NCBI GenBank assembly: GCA_041170585.1
Contig: JBEDNN010000031.1
Location: 1 to 12,901, forward strand
Length of the DNA: 12,901 nt
Reading direction: 5' to 3'
Origin: JBDLSY01 sp041170585
GTDB taxonomy: Bacteria > Pseudomonadota > Gammaproteobacteria > Burkholderiales > Burkholderiaceae_C
The position numbers were made by a program, and so were the translations under genes. Below are positions 6,535 to 12,901 of the stretch, piece by piece. Position 1 is the first letter of the stretch. Every line of letters begins with the position of its first letter. The notes beneath the pieces were generated by a model. That model saw nothing but the letters and a program-made list of their open reading frames with translations. It searched no databases and had not been told where the DNA came from.

Positions 6535-7638
6535 ATGCCTATTTTTTCAAAGATATTTTCAAAGACATTACTTTCTTTACCCTCTAACGGATTTAAACCT
6601 TTAATTCCGCCCCGCTTACATCGCGGCGGACATCTGCAAACTATTTTAGCGTCTAAATATAGTCAATCGCCTTATACCAAACCTGATTGGAAACGTGAAC
6701 GTTGGGAATGGGCTGCAGAAAATAATACTGTAGGCAATGATTTTTGTGATGCTGATTGGTTACACCCAGATAATAGTACAGTCAATACACCGATATTGAT
6801 TTTATTTCATGGCTTAGAAGGCAGTAGCAACAGCCATTATGCGCGTAGCATAGGTGCTTTTTTTAAAAAAAATAACTGGCGTGTTGTTGTGCCACATTTT
6901 CGGGGGTGTAGTGGCAAACCTAATCGTTTGTTGCGTGCCTATCATAGCGGTGATACAGCAGAGATTGGGCGTATGCTTCACCGTGTTCATAAGCAATTTC
7001 CACAAGCTACTTTATATGCCGCAGGGGTATCTTTGGGAGGCAATGCTTTACTCTGCTATTTATCTGATTTATCTGAACAACGCTTTGGCTCTAAACACCA
7101 GTCTAGCAGTCATTTACCCTTAAAAGCAGCCGTAAGTATTTGTGCACCATTGGATTTAGCCCGTTGTGATGAAGCCCTTAGTCAAGGATTTTCTAAACTG
7201 TATACCTATTTATTTTTACGTACTTTACATACTAAAGCAAAAGAAAAGCAATTACGTTTTCCTCAAGCGTGTCAATGGGACAAAGTATTATCCAGTAAAA
7301 CCTTGTTTGAATTTGATGAATTTTTTACCGCACCTGTACACGGCTATCACAATGCAAAGGATTATTACACACGGGCAAGTGCTAAACCTCGCCTTCATAG
7401 TATAAAAATACCGACTTTACTGATAAACCCTAAAAATGACCCATTTGTGCCTGCTGATATTTTAGATAATCTAAATATATCGCCTCAAACGGTATTAGAA
7501 CAGCCCGAACAAGGGGGGCATGTTGGTTTTGCTACTCAAGGTGGTTATTTAGGTATGGGTGAATTAACGTGGCTACCAAGCAGGTTATACGATTGGTTTA
7601 CCAAACAAACAGCAATATTGCCTGTTGATGATAAGTAA
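6535..7638 (+). CDS. yheT: YheT-family alpha/beta hydrolase
   Basis: A cytoplasmic serine hydrolase of the COG0429 family; its physiological substrate in bacteria is not settled, and carboxylesterase activity is the usual assignment. The 367-residue protein starts with the characteristic block FKPLIPPRLHRGGHLQTI (20-37), followed by LFHGLEGSSNSHYARS (90-105; HG oxyanion loop). The nucleophile elbow is GVSLGGN (164-170, Ser166). Asp302 (PKNDPFVP) and His329 (QGGHVGF) complete the triad. The length is slightly above the usual 320-340 because of an N-terminal leader of about 18 residues. No Shine-Dalgarno sequence is seen. It diverges from prmC and no obvious terminator follows it. Confidence 0.93.
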   Translation: MPIFSKIFSKTLLSLPSNGFKPLIPPRLHRGGHLQTILASKYSQSPYTKPDWKRERWEWAAENNTVGNDFCDADWLHPDNSTVNTPILILFHGLEGSSNSHYARSIGAFFKKNNWRVVVPHFRGCSGKPNRLLRAYHSGDTAEIGRMLHRVHKQFPQATLYAAGVSLGGNALLCYLSDLSEQRFGSKHQSSSHLPLKAAVSICAPLDLARCDEALSQGFSKLYTYLFLRTLHTKAKEKQLRFPQACQWDKVLSSKTLFEFDEFFTAPVHGYHNAKDYYTRASAKPRLHSIKIPTLLINPKNDPFVPADILDNLNISPQTVLEQPEQGGHVGFATQGGYLGMGELTWLPSRLYDWFTKQTAILPVDDK

Positions 7639-7811
7639 AGTAACAGTAATATGTCGTAATAAGTATGCTTTTATCAATTTAAGCAACGTTAAGTTTAGTA
7701 CAAATATGCAGTGAAAATACGTACATGTTTGTATTTAAATTTTGGTAATATTAAATTTTAATTTAACCACATAGGCTTACTGTGTAAAATTAGTACTTTT
7801 ACAATTGGTAC

Positions 7812-7837
7812 TTTTAATTATTATTTTTAATTATTAT
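7812..7837 (+). repeat. Exact 13-bp tandem duplication
   Basis: TTTTAATTATTAT occurs at 7812-7824 and again, unchanged, at 7825-7837. It is low-complexity AT sequence in the yheT-fumarase gap, possibly from slippage. Confidence 0.7.
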
Positions 7838-7918
7838 TTTTTACTAAACTTGCTACTTATAATATAAATATAAGGTAATGTTCAAATAGCACTGATACAA
7901 GAAATTCAATAATTAAGA

Positions 7919-7976
7919 AGTAATTAGTAAAATTACTAAGACAACACACCAACATAAATATTGTAAAAGTTACAAT
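7919..7976. promoter_or_regulatory. Two neighbouring palindromes upstream of fumarase
   Basis: TTAGTAA and TTACTAA form a 16-bp palindrome with a 2-base centre at 7924-7939; an alternative AGTAATT/AATTACT pairing spans 7919-7937. A second one, ATTGTAA and TTACAAT with a 3-base centre, spans 7960-7976. Both share a GTAA-(2 or 3)-TTAC core. They end 28 bases before the fumarase ATG. They could be paired operator sites, but high AT content raises the chance of coincidence. The regulator is unknown. Confidence 0.35.
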
Positions 7977-8003
7977 TTAACATTACCAAATATAAATATA
8001 AAT

Positions 8004-9584
8004 ATGAATACAATTATTACTACGCCTACTTTTATTAAGCAACAAGACTTAATTGACACGATTGCTGCTGCACTGCAATATATTAGTTATTATCACCCAA
8101 CTGACTATATTACTCATTTAGCACGTGCGTATGAACGCGAGCAAAGCCCCGCAGCAAAAGATGCAATGGCACAAATTTTGACCAACAGTAAAATGAGTGC
8201 CATAGGTAAACGGCCTATTTGCCAAGATACCGGTATTGTGAATGTGTTTTTAAAAGTAGGTATGGAAGTACGCTGGGAAGGCTTTACAGGGAGTGTGGAC
8301 GATGCGATTAATCAAGGCGTACGTCAAGGCTATTTGCACCCTGATAATACCTTGCGTGCCAGTGTAGTGGCAGACCCACAATTTGACCGTAAAAATACCA
8401 AAGACAATACACCCGCAGTTATTCATGTAGAGCTAGTACCTGGTAATACAGTGGATATTACCGTTGCAGCTAAAGGCGGGGGCAGTGAAAATAAAACTAA
8501 ATTTGCAATGCTGAATCCTTCAGATAATTTAGTGGATTGGGTATTAAAAACAGTGCCTTTAATGGGGGCGGGTTGGTGTCCTCCGGGTATGTTAGGCATT
8601 GGTATTGGTGGAACTGCTGAAAAAGCGATGTTGATGGCAAAACAAGCTTTAATGGAAGATATTGATATGTATGAATTACAAGCCAAACGTGATACAGGTG
8701 TTGCCTTAAATAAAACAGAATTATTGCGTTTAGAATTACATGAAAAAGTAAATGCCTTAGGGATTGGTGCGCAAGGTTTGGGCGGTTTAACAACTGTATT
8801 AGACGTTAAAATCAATATGGCACCCACGCACGCAGCCAGCAAACCCGTGGCAATGATTCCAAATTGTGCGGCAACCCGCCATGCACATTTAGTAATGGAC
8901 GGCAGTGGTCCTGTGTTTTTAGACCCGCCTAGTTTAGACGTATGGCCTAATGTTAATTGGACACCCAATGAGCAAGCCAGTATACGGGTTGATTTAAATA
9001 CCTTGACTAAAGAACAAGTAGCGACATGGAAGCCAGGGCAAACTTTATTATTAAACGGCAAAATGCTAACTGGGCGTGATGCAGCACACAAGCGAATTGC
9101 CGATATGTTGGCAAAAGGCGAGCCATTGCCTGTACAGTTTAAAAATCGCGTGATTTACTATGTCGGGCCTGTAGATCCCGTTAAAGGTGAAGTCGTCGGA
9201 CCTGCTGGACCGACTACTGCAACCCGTATGGATAGCTTTACTGAAATGATGTTAGGTCAAACGGGTTTAATTGCAATGGTGGGTAAAGCCGAGCGAGGAG
9301 CTGTAGCGATTGAAGCGATTAAAAAACATCAAAGTGCTTATTTAATGGCAGTCGGTGGGGCAGCTTATTTAGTAAGCAAAGCGATTAAGGCGGCTAAAGT
9401 GGTTGGCTTTGCCGATTTAGGTATGGAAGCGATTTATGAGTTTGATGTAGTAGATATGCCCGTAACCGTTGCAGTAGACAGTGGCGGTACTAGTGCACAC
9501 ATTACAGGCCCTGCGGTTTGGCAAGAAAAAATTGCGAAAGAAAACTTAAATAACCTAAATGGTATTAAAATTATTTCGCAATAA
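8004..9584 (+). CDS. fumA: Class I ([4Fe-4S]) fumarate hydratase
   Basis: Oxygen-sensitive iron-sulfur fumarase that interconverts fumarate and L-malate in the TCA cycle. The 526-residue single chain fuses the alpha-type domain (about 15-300) to the beta-type domain (about 325-515). Cluster cysteines are at 73 (RPICQDTG), 192 (GAGWCPPGMLGIGIGG) and 288 (IPNCAATRHAH). The substrate-binding block AKGGGSENKTKFAMLNP (156-172) and the C-terminal VGPAGPTTATRMDSF and DLGMEAIYEF are intact. The wording is much closer to the roughly 507-residue Pseudomonas-type enzyme than to E. coli FumA. A class I tartrate or mesaconate hydratase cannot be fully excluded. The leader is A/T-rich with no Shine-Dalgarno sequence. 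murI starts 16 bases after the stop, so the two are probably one operon. Confidence 0.95.
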   Translation: MNTIITTPTFIKQQDLIDTIAAALQYISYYHPTDYITHLARAYEREQSPAAKDAMAQILTNSKMSAIGKRPICQDTGIVNVFLKVGMEVRWEGFTGSVDDAINQGVRQGYLHPDNTLRASVVADPQFDRKNTKDNTPAVIHVELVPGNTVDITVAAKGGGSENKTKFAMLNPSDNLVDWVLKTVPLMGAGWCPPGMLGIGIGGTAEKAMLMAKQALMEDIDMYELQAKRDTGVALNKTELLRLELHEKVNALGIGAQGLGGLTTVLDVKINMAPTHAASKPVAMIPNCAATRHAHLVMDGSGPVFLDPPSLDVWPNVNWTPNEQASIRVDLNTLTKEQVATWKPGQTLLLNGKMLTGRDAAHKRIADMLAKGEPLPVQFKNRVIYYVGPVDPVKGEVVGPAGPTTATRMDSFTEMMLGQTGLIAMVGKAERGAVAIEAIKKHQSAYLMAVGGAAYLVSKAIKAAKVVGFADLGMEAIYEFDVVDMPVTVAVDSGGTSAHITGPAVWQEKIAKENLNNLNGIKIISQ

Positions 9585-9600
9585 ACCATATATGCTTTAA

Positions 9601-10434
9601 ATGACTATGCAATCTTTTGCTTTAGCCGTCAATAACCAGTCGCAAGCCCCAATTGGTGTATTTGATTCGGGTATTGGCGGTTTAAGTATTTTAAAAGCCT
9701 TGCAATTCCATTTACCCAAAGAACGCTTTGTATATTATGCAGACAGTAAATATGCGCCTTATGGTGAAAAAACCGATACTTTTATACAAGAGCGGTGTTT
9801 AGCCATTGTTGATAAGTTACACTATCAACATTCTATTAAAGCTTTGGTAGTGGCTTGTAATACGGCCACTGCGGTAGCGATTGTTCAATTGCGGCTTAAG
9901 TATCCAAGCATGCCAATTATTGGAATTGAACCCGCTTTAAAGCCAGCAGCAATTCATACCCGCACTAATAAAATTATTGTGATGGCAACGCGAGGCACTT
10001 TGTCCAGTACGAAATTCCAAGATTTATTACACACCGTACAAACTCACTCGCCTACAGTAAAAATTATATGTCATGCTTGCGATGGTTTAGCTGGCATCAT
10101 TGAGCAATATTGGTTTGATTTAAACCATTTTAAAATTCATGAAAATATACAACAACATTTGACTGCCGTTAATACAAACGTTAATACTATTAATCATTAT
10201 GACACTTTAGTATTAGGCTGTACGCATTATCCTTTAGTACTCAATGTTTGGCGTCAGTATGTGCCTGCTTCTTTTTATATTGTGGACAATGGCATTGCCG
10301 TAGCCCAACAATTACAACGCCGCCTTGAGGGTTTAAATTTATTGAATGAAAGCGGTATAGCGGTTCAGCCTATTTATTTAAGCAGCGCTTTGACTGATAA
10401 AATGAATATAAATAAGATGTTTGCAAATATTTGA
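9601..10434 (+). CDS. murI: Glutamate racemase
   Basis: MurI converts L-glutamate to D-glutamate for peptidoglycan precursors, without cofactor, using two cysteines. Motifs in the 277-residue protein are IGVFDSGIGGLSIL (18-31, Asp22), YYADSKYAPYG (45-55), VVACNTAT (83-90, Cys86), GIEPALKPA (108-116) and LVLGCTHYPL (203-212, Cys207). Length and motif order are normal. It follows fumA by 16 bases on the same strand with no terminator between them. A second in-frame ATG at 9607 is an equally possible start; neither has a Shine-Dalgarno sequence. Confidence 0.96.
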   Translation: MTMQSFALAVNNQSQAPIGVFDSGIGGLSILKALQFHLPKERFVYYADSKYAPYGEKTDTFIQERCLAIVDKLHYQHSIKALVVACNTATAVAIVQLRLKYPSMPIIGIEPALKPAAIHTRTNKIIVMATRGTLSSTKFQDLLHTVQTHSPTVKIICHACDGLAGIIEQYWFDLNHFKIHENIQQHLTAVNTNVNTINHYDTLVLGCTHYPLVLNVWRQYVPASFYIVDNGIAVAQQLQRRLEGLNLLNESGIAVQPIYLSSALTDKMNINKMFANI

Positions 10435-10506
10435 CATTCAAATTTATAAATTTTAAAGCTTTAAGTTTTTTTAAAATCTTCTTCATCTTGTTCATTTTTT
10501 AATCTT

Positions 10507-10527
10507 AAAAACCCTGATTTTAAGGGT
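10507..10527 (-). terminator. Short terminator hairpin downstream of the methylase gene
   Basis: On the minus strand ACCCT (10527-10523) pairs with AGGGT (10515-10511) around a 7-nt loop, and the T-run reaches 10507. It lies 15 bases after the methylase stop. The 5-bp stem is short, so confidence is moderate. On the plus strand the same hairpin lacks a good T-run, so it would terminate murI poorly. Confidence 0.5.
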
Positions 10528-10541
10528 CTATTTAATCTAAA

Positions 10542-12901
10542 TCACCGCAAAAACCCCAACTCAAACACTTGTGGGCGTAATTTTTCGGTGAGTGTTTTAT
10601 ACGCGTCTTCAAACGGTTTAAAGTTGGTTGGCACATAGTCGCCGCTATTATTTCTGGCTTGCAGGGCTTTACGAATTTGATACCAGCCCACATCAGGGCG
10701 ATTCAGTTTGAGTTCATCACGCACACCACGCACATCGGTGTGCATAAAATAGGTTTGCCATAGTTTTAAGCCTTCAGCCATGACGGTTTGTGCTTCAATA
10801 CTTAAACGTTTATCTTGTAAATACTGCACCATAAAATCACTTTCAAAACGGTCATTCGCCCCGACTTCGTTTTCGGTAAACGGAATAAAGTGATTGACGA
10901 TACTCCACCTTTTACCATTCCATTCAAGCTTGTCGGCACTGGCGGTTAAATTGCTGCCGTTAAACAACATCCATAGTAAACAATCGTGTTTAAATGCGTC
11001 GCTTAAAGGCTGTGTGGGTTGTAAAAACTGGTCTCTATCGTTGAGCCAAGTATGTTTTATTATTCTACGAACAGTAAATACAACGGCTGCGTTAGATAAA
11101 TTCTCAGCATTTATTGACATTCCTCCCACGCTACCATAGATTGAAGACATTATAAAAGTAGAATCACCAGCATTTTGTAAGTCATTTCCTTTACAAACCA
11201 TAAATGCAAGAAAGTTTTCGCATCCAGAAGTTCGTAAAACTTTACCAGTATATGGCGTTATAGCATTTTTTAAAGGGATAATTGATTGCCCATTACTTTC
11301 AGGACGCGTTATCCAATCGTTTAAAAAAACACTATTTGGTAAATTATAAAATTGCTTTTCACCAATGGGTTTGGCGTTTTTATCTAGCACATCAACGGTA
11401 ATTTCTGTAAAACAATACTTATTTTTAACCACCCCTGACCCCTCCAAAGGAGGGGAATTTTGAACACTATTATTAGTATTATTAGTTTTCCACACCAAAA
11501 AACCAATCGGGAAGTTGCCTGATAAACCATCAAAGGCTTTGCTATGCACGACAAACCCATCTAAAAATTTGGCGTTCCAGCTATCTCTAAATTTTTCAAA
11601 GTTGGGTGCATTTACATATTTCAGCTTACTAAATATGGCAATCGTAGCAGTTGGAATTTCATTTGCTATTCTAATTAAAAATTGAGTAAATAATTCCCTA
11701 CTGCCCATACCATCTTTCTTAAAAAAGTGTGTTGCAACTTTTGTCGATTTAGAAACTTCTTGTTTATGTGAATATTTTGCTGTAATTCCTGTAGTAGCCT
11801 CCGCATACGGCGGGTTAATCAAAATCAAAATCTTTTTACCGTCTTTAATCGCTTGTTGCAAAGCGGCTGGCACTTTGCCCGTCAGGCTGTAATCAATTTG
11901 CCCATCATCGGTAATATCATCATTCAAATAATCGTACTGAAACCGAGTCGCTGCTGTACAGGTTTTAGTCGCTTTCATCACGTCAATATCGGCGGTGTCT
12001 AAAGTAGACATAAACACGTTGCGCGGGTTGCTGTGCTTGACTTCAAGGTTGCCCACACCGCAACACATGTCCCACACAATGTAGTCTTTTTGCCACTGCT
12101 TGCCCAAGGTGGCTTCCAGCTTTTCATACGCTTTATCAACGACATGCAGCGGCGTGTAATACGCCCCTTTAAAACTGCGTTCATCAATTGGAATCAAACT
12201 GTCACGCCGTTCTAACAAATAATTGCGGTATTCTTGCTTAGGCGGACGGTCATAAATCGCCCAAAACTGGCGATAACCTTCGTGGCTACTTAATTCGTAC
12301 ACTTTATTGCCAAGAATAAATACAGGCTTATTGTTTTTATGCAGCAACTCGGCAGGCAGGTTTTGATGGGTGCTCACTGTGCCGTCACTCATAATATCTG
12401 CAAAAAACAACAAGGCATATTCTTCGGTGGCAACGCCTTGAATTTCCTGCCCAATCATCGCAATCCATTTATCAAACACTTGTTTTAAATTGTTTGGCGT
12501 AATCGCAGTACGAATAATATCGCCCGTTTTAATGGCATTTTTAATCGTTTGTATGAACTCATCTTCGTGCGTTTCGATTCTAAAACTGATTAAATACGTC
12601 CCAATATAAGCACTGACCACGTCCAACGCTTCTTGCGTATAACCGCTGGCGTTTTTGCCCCATTTAATCGGCTGCTTTTTATTGCTAATCAGAGGCAAAG
12701 CATCAGCGGTTTTCATAATCGCCGCTTTTTTGGTGTCTATCACACATAAAAACGGCGGCACGTCTTCGCCTTTATCAAATGCTTGCTGCACATAATGCAA
12801 CAGTTGCGTAAACATTTGATAGCTGCTATTTTTGTAGCCATCTTTGGCTTCAAACCAAATTTCTTGCGTCTGAATGTCAATTAAATTTTTGCTATAGGTT
12901 T
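10542..12901 (-). CDS. DNA adenine methylase of type IIG/Eco57I-like R-M enzyme, 5' end missing
   Basis: The frame runs open through the right edge: 28 more in-frame codons precede the ATG at 12815, so that ATG is internal and the N-terminus is outside the window. At least 785 residues are visible. Numbered from that Met, methylase motifs are GAYYTP (217-222, motif X), VWDMCCGVGNLE (247-258, SAM loop) and LINPPYAE (332-339, motif IV, catalytic for adenine N6). About 480-757 is a probable target-recognition and C-terminal region. Before the ATG the frame reads IWFEAKDG, whose E-x-K could belong to a PD-(D/E)xK nuclease, which would make this a fused restriction-modification enzyme; that is inference. 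A low-complexity linker near 445-465 holds an inserted hairpin. No recognition sequence or partner gene can be read. It is the one clear accessory gene here. Confidence 0.85.
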   Translation of the reverse strand, partial: TYSKNLIDIQTQEIWFEAKDGYKNSSYQMFTQLLHYVQQAFDKGEDVPPFLCVIDTKKAAIMKTADALPLISNKKQPIKWGKNASGYTQEALDVVSAYIGTYLISFRIETHEDEFIQTIKNAIKTGDIIRTAITPNNLKQVFDKWIAMIGQEIQGVATEEYALLFFADIMSDGTVSTHQNLPAELLHKNNKPVFILGNKVYELSSHEGYRQFWAIYDRPPKQEYRNYLLERRDSLIPIDERSFKGAYYTPLHVVDKAYEKLEATLGKQWQKDYIVWDMCCGVGNLEVKHSNPRNVFMSTLDTADIDVMKATKTCTAATRFQYDYLNDDITDDGQIDYSLTGKVPAALQQAIKDGKKILILINPPYAEATTGITAKYSHKQEVSKSTKVATHFFKKDGMGSRELFTQFLIRIANEIPTATIAIFSKLKYVNAPNFEKFRDSWNAKFLDGFVVHSKAFDGLSGNFPIGFLVWKTNNTNNSVQNSPPLEGSGVVKNKYCFTEITVDVLDKNAKPIGEKQFYNLPNSVFLNDWITRPESNGQSIIPLKNAITPYTGKVLRTSGCENFLAFMVCKGNDLQNAGDSTFIMSSIYGSVGGMSINAENLSNAAVVFTVRRIIKHTWLNDRDQFLQPTQPLSDAFKHDCLLWMLFNGSNLTASADKLEWNGKRWSIVNHFIPFTENEVGANDRFESDFMVQYLQDKRLSIEAQTVMAEGLKLWQTYFMHTDVRGVRDELKLNRPDVGWYQIRKALQARNNSGDYVPTNFKPFEDAYKTLTEKLRPQVFELGFLR
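11439..11455. repeat. GC-rich hairpin inserted in frame in the methylase gene
   Basis: CCCCTCC (11439-11445) and GGAGGGG (11449-11455) are a perfect 7-bp inverted repeat with an AAA loop, flanked by CACCCCTGA on the left. On the coding strand it reads NSPPLEGSGVV, between the methylase fold and the next domain. It stands out sharply from the AT-rich surroundings. From memory, similar hairpins giving PPLEG-type peptides occur as dispersed repeats in other bacteria; this needs a search. Directly next to it a 9-bp duplication, ATTATTAGT, occurs at 11469-11477 and 11478-11486. Confidence 0.65.

Larger units (their letters stand above)
7639..8003. other. AT-rich intergenic region before the fumarase gene
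   Basis: A 365-bp gap. Plus-strand ATG frames seen here end within a few codons. It holds a repeat of GTACTTTTA (7793-7801 and 7808-7816), an exact 13-bp tandem duplication (7812-7837), an exact TATAAT at 7858-7863 without a good -35, and two palindromes near the fumarase start. No terminator was recognised downstream of yheT. Confidence 0.65.

Noticed and set aside
6854..7405. Alternative plus-strand frames within yheT
   Set aside because: They overlap the catalytic core of the hydrolase in another frame and show no domain; ordinary shadow frames.
18..7859. Shared 10-mer TTGCTACTTA at 18-27 and 7850-7859 as a dispersed repeat
   Set aside because: Ten bases in AT-rich DNA with no shared flanks can recur by chance.
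8423..9091. Long open frame on the minus strand inside the fumarase gene
   Set aside because: It lies wholly antisense to a strongly conserved fumarase; its translation is low-complexity and matches no family I know. A shadow of fumarase codon use.
10894..12215. Small frames on both strands within the methylase gene
   Set aside because: They lie inside an intact, motif-bearing methylase frame and have no support of their own.

Overview
This window looks like chromosomal DNA of an AT-rich gammaproteobacterium. The protein families are those common in Gamma- and Betaproteobacteria: PgpA with the DHGxxVWDE variant motif, a single-chain [4Fe-4S] class I fumarase close in wording to the Pseudomonas enzyme, a YheT hydrolase, a DUF4080-type radical SAM protein and a three-histidine-box acyl desaturase. 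A sulfur-oxidising Thiotrichales/Beggiatoaceae-like or Moraxellaceae-like host would fit, but nothing here fixes the genus.

Layout. A long inverted repeat (6-129) lies before pgpA (153-752, +). pgpA overlaps by four bases, tail to tail, a cobalamin-binding-fold radical SAM gene (749-2284, -). An AT-rich gap with a degenerate 12-bp tandem array leads to a membrane fatty-acid desaturase (2621-3835, +), which ends in two hairpins, the second a clear terminator. An 8-bp tandem array then sits directly before purE (4064-4567), followed by lipB (4620-5306) and a short, very basic 42-residue ORF (5404-5532) that ends in a terminator overlapping the 3' end of prmC (5581-6447, -). yheT (6535-7638, +) diverges from prmC. 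After a 365-bp gap with direct repeats and two palindromes come a class I fumarase (8004-9584) and murI (9601-10434), probably co-transcribed. Converging on them is a large DNA adenine methylase of restriction-modification type (10542 to the right edge, -), whose true N-terminus lies outside the window.

Most genes are housekeeping: phospholipid synthesis (pgpA, desaturase), purine synthesis (purE), protein lipoylation (lipB), release-factor methylation (prmC), TCA cycle (fumA) and peptidoglycan precursor supply (murI). Several are separated from usual partners: purE has no purK next to it, lipB no lipA, prmC no prfA. Transcription units are short, with AT-rich gaps. The methylase is the only clear accessory/defence gene.

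The parts not explained by ordinary gene content are: the 124-bp inverted repeat before pgpA, the tandem arrays of different unit length in four intergenic gaps (12, 8, 9 and 13 bp), the repeat of Shine-Dalgarno-like AAGG cores before purE, the unassigned basic mini-protein, an extra stretch between the catalytic blocks of LipB, and a GC-rich hairpin inserted in frame in the methylase gene. No CRISPR array, complete tRNA, rRNA or insertion-sequence transposase was seen.
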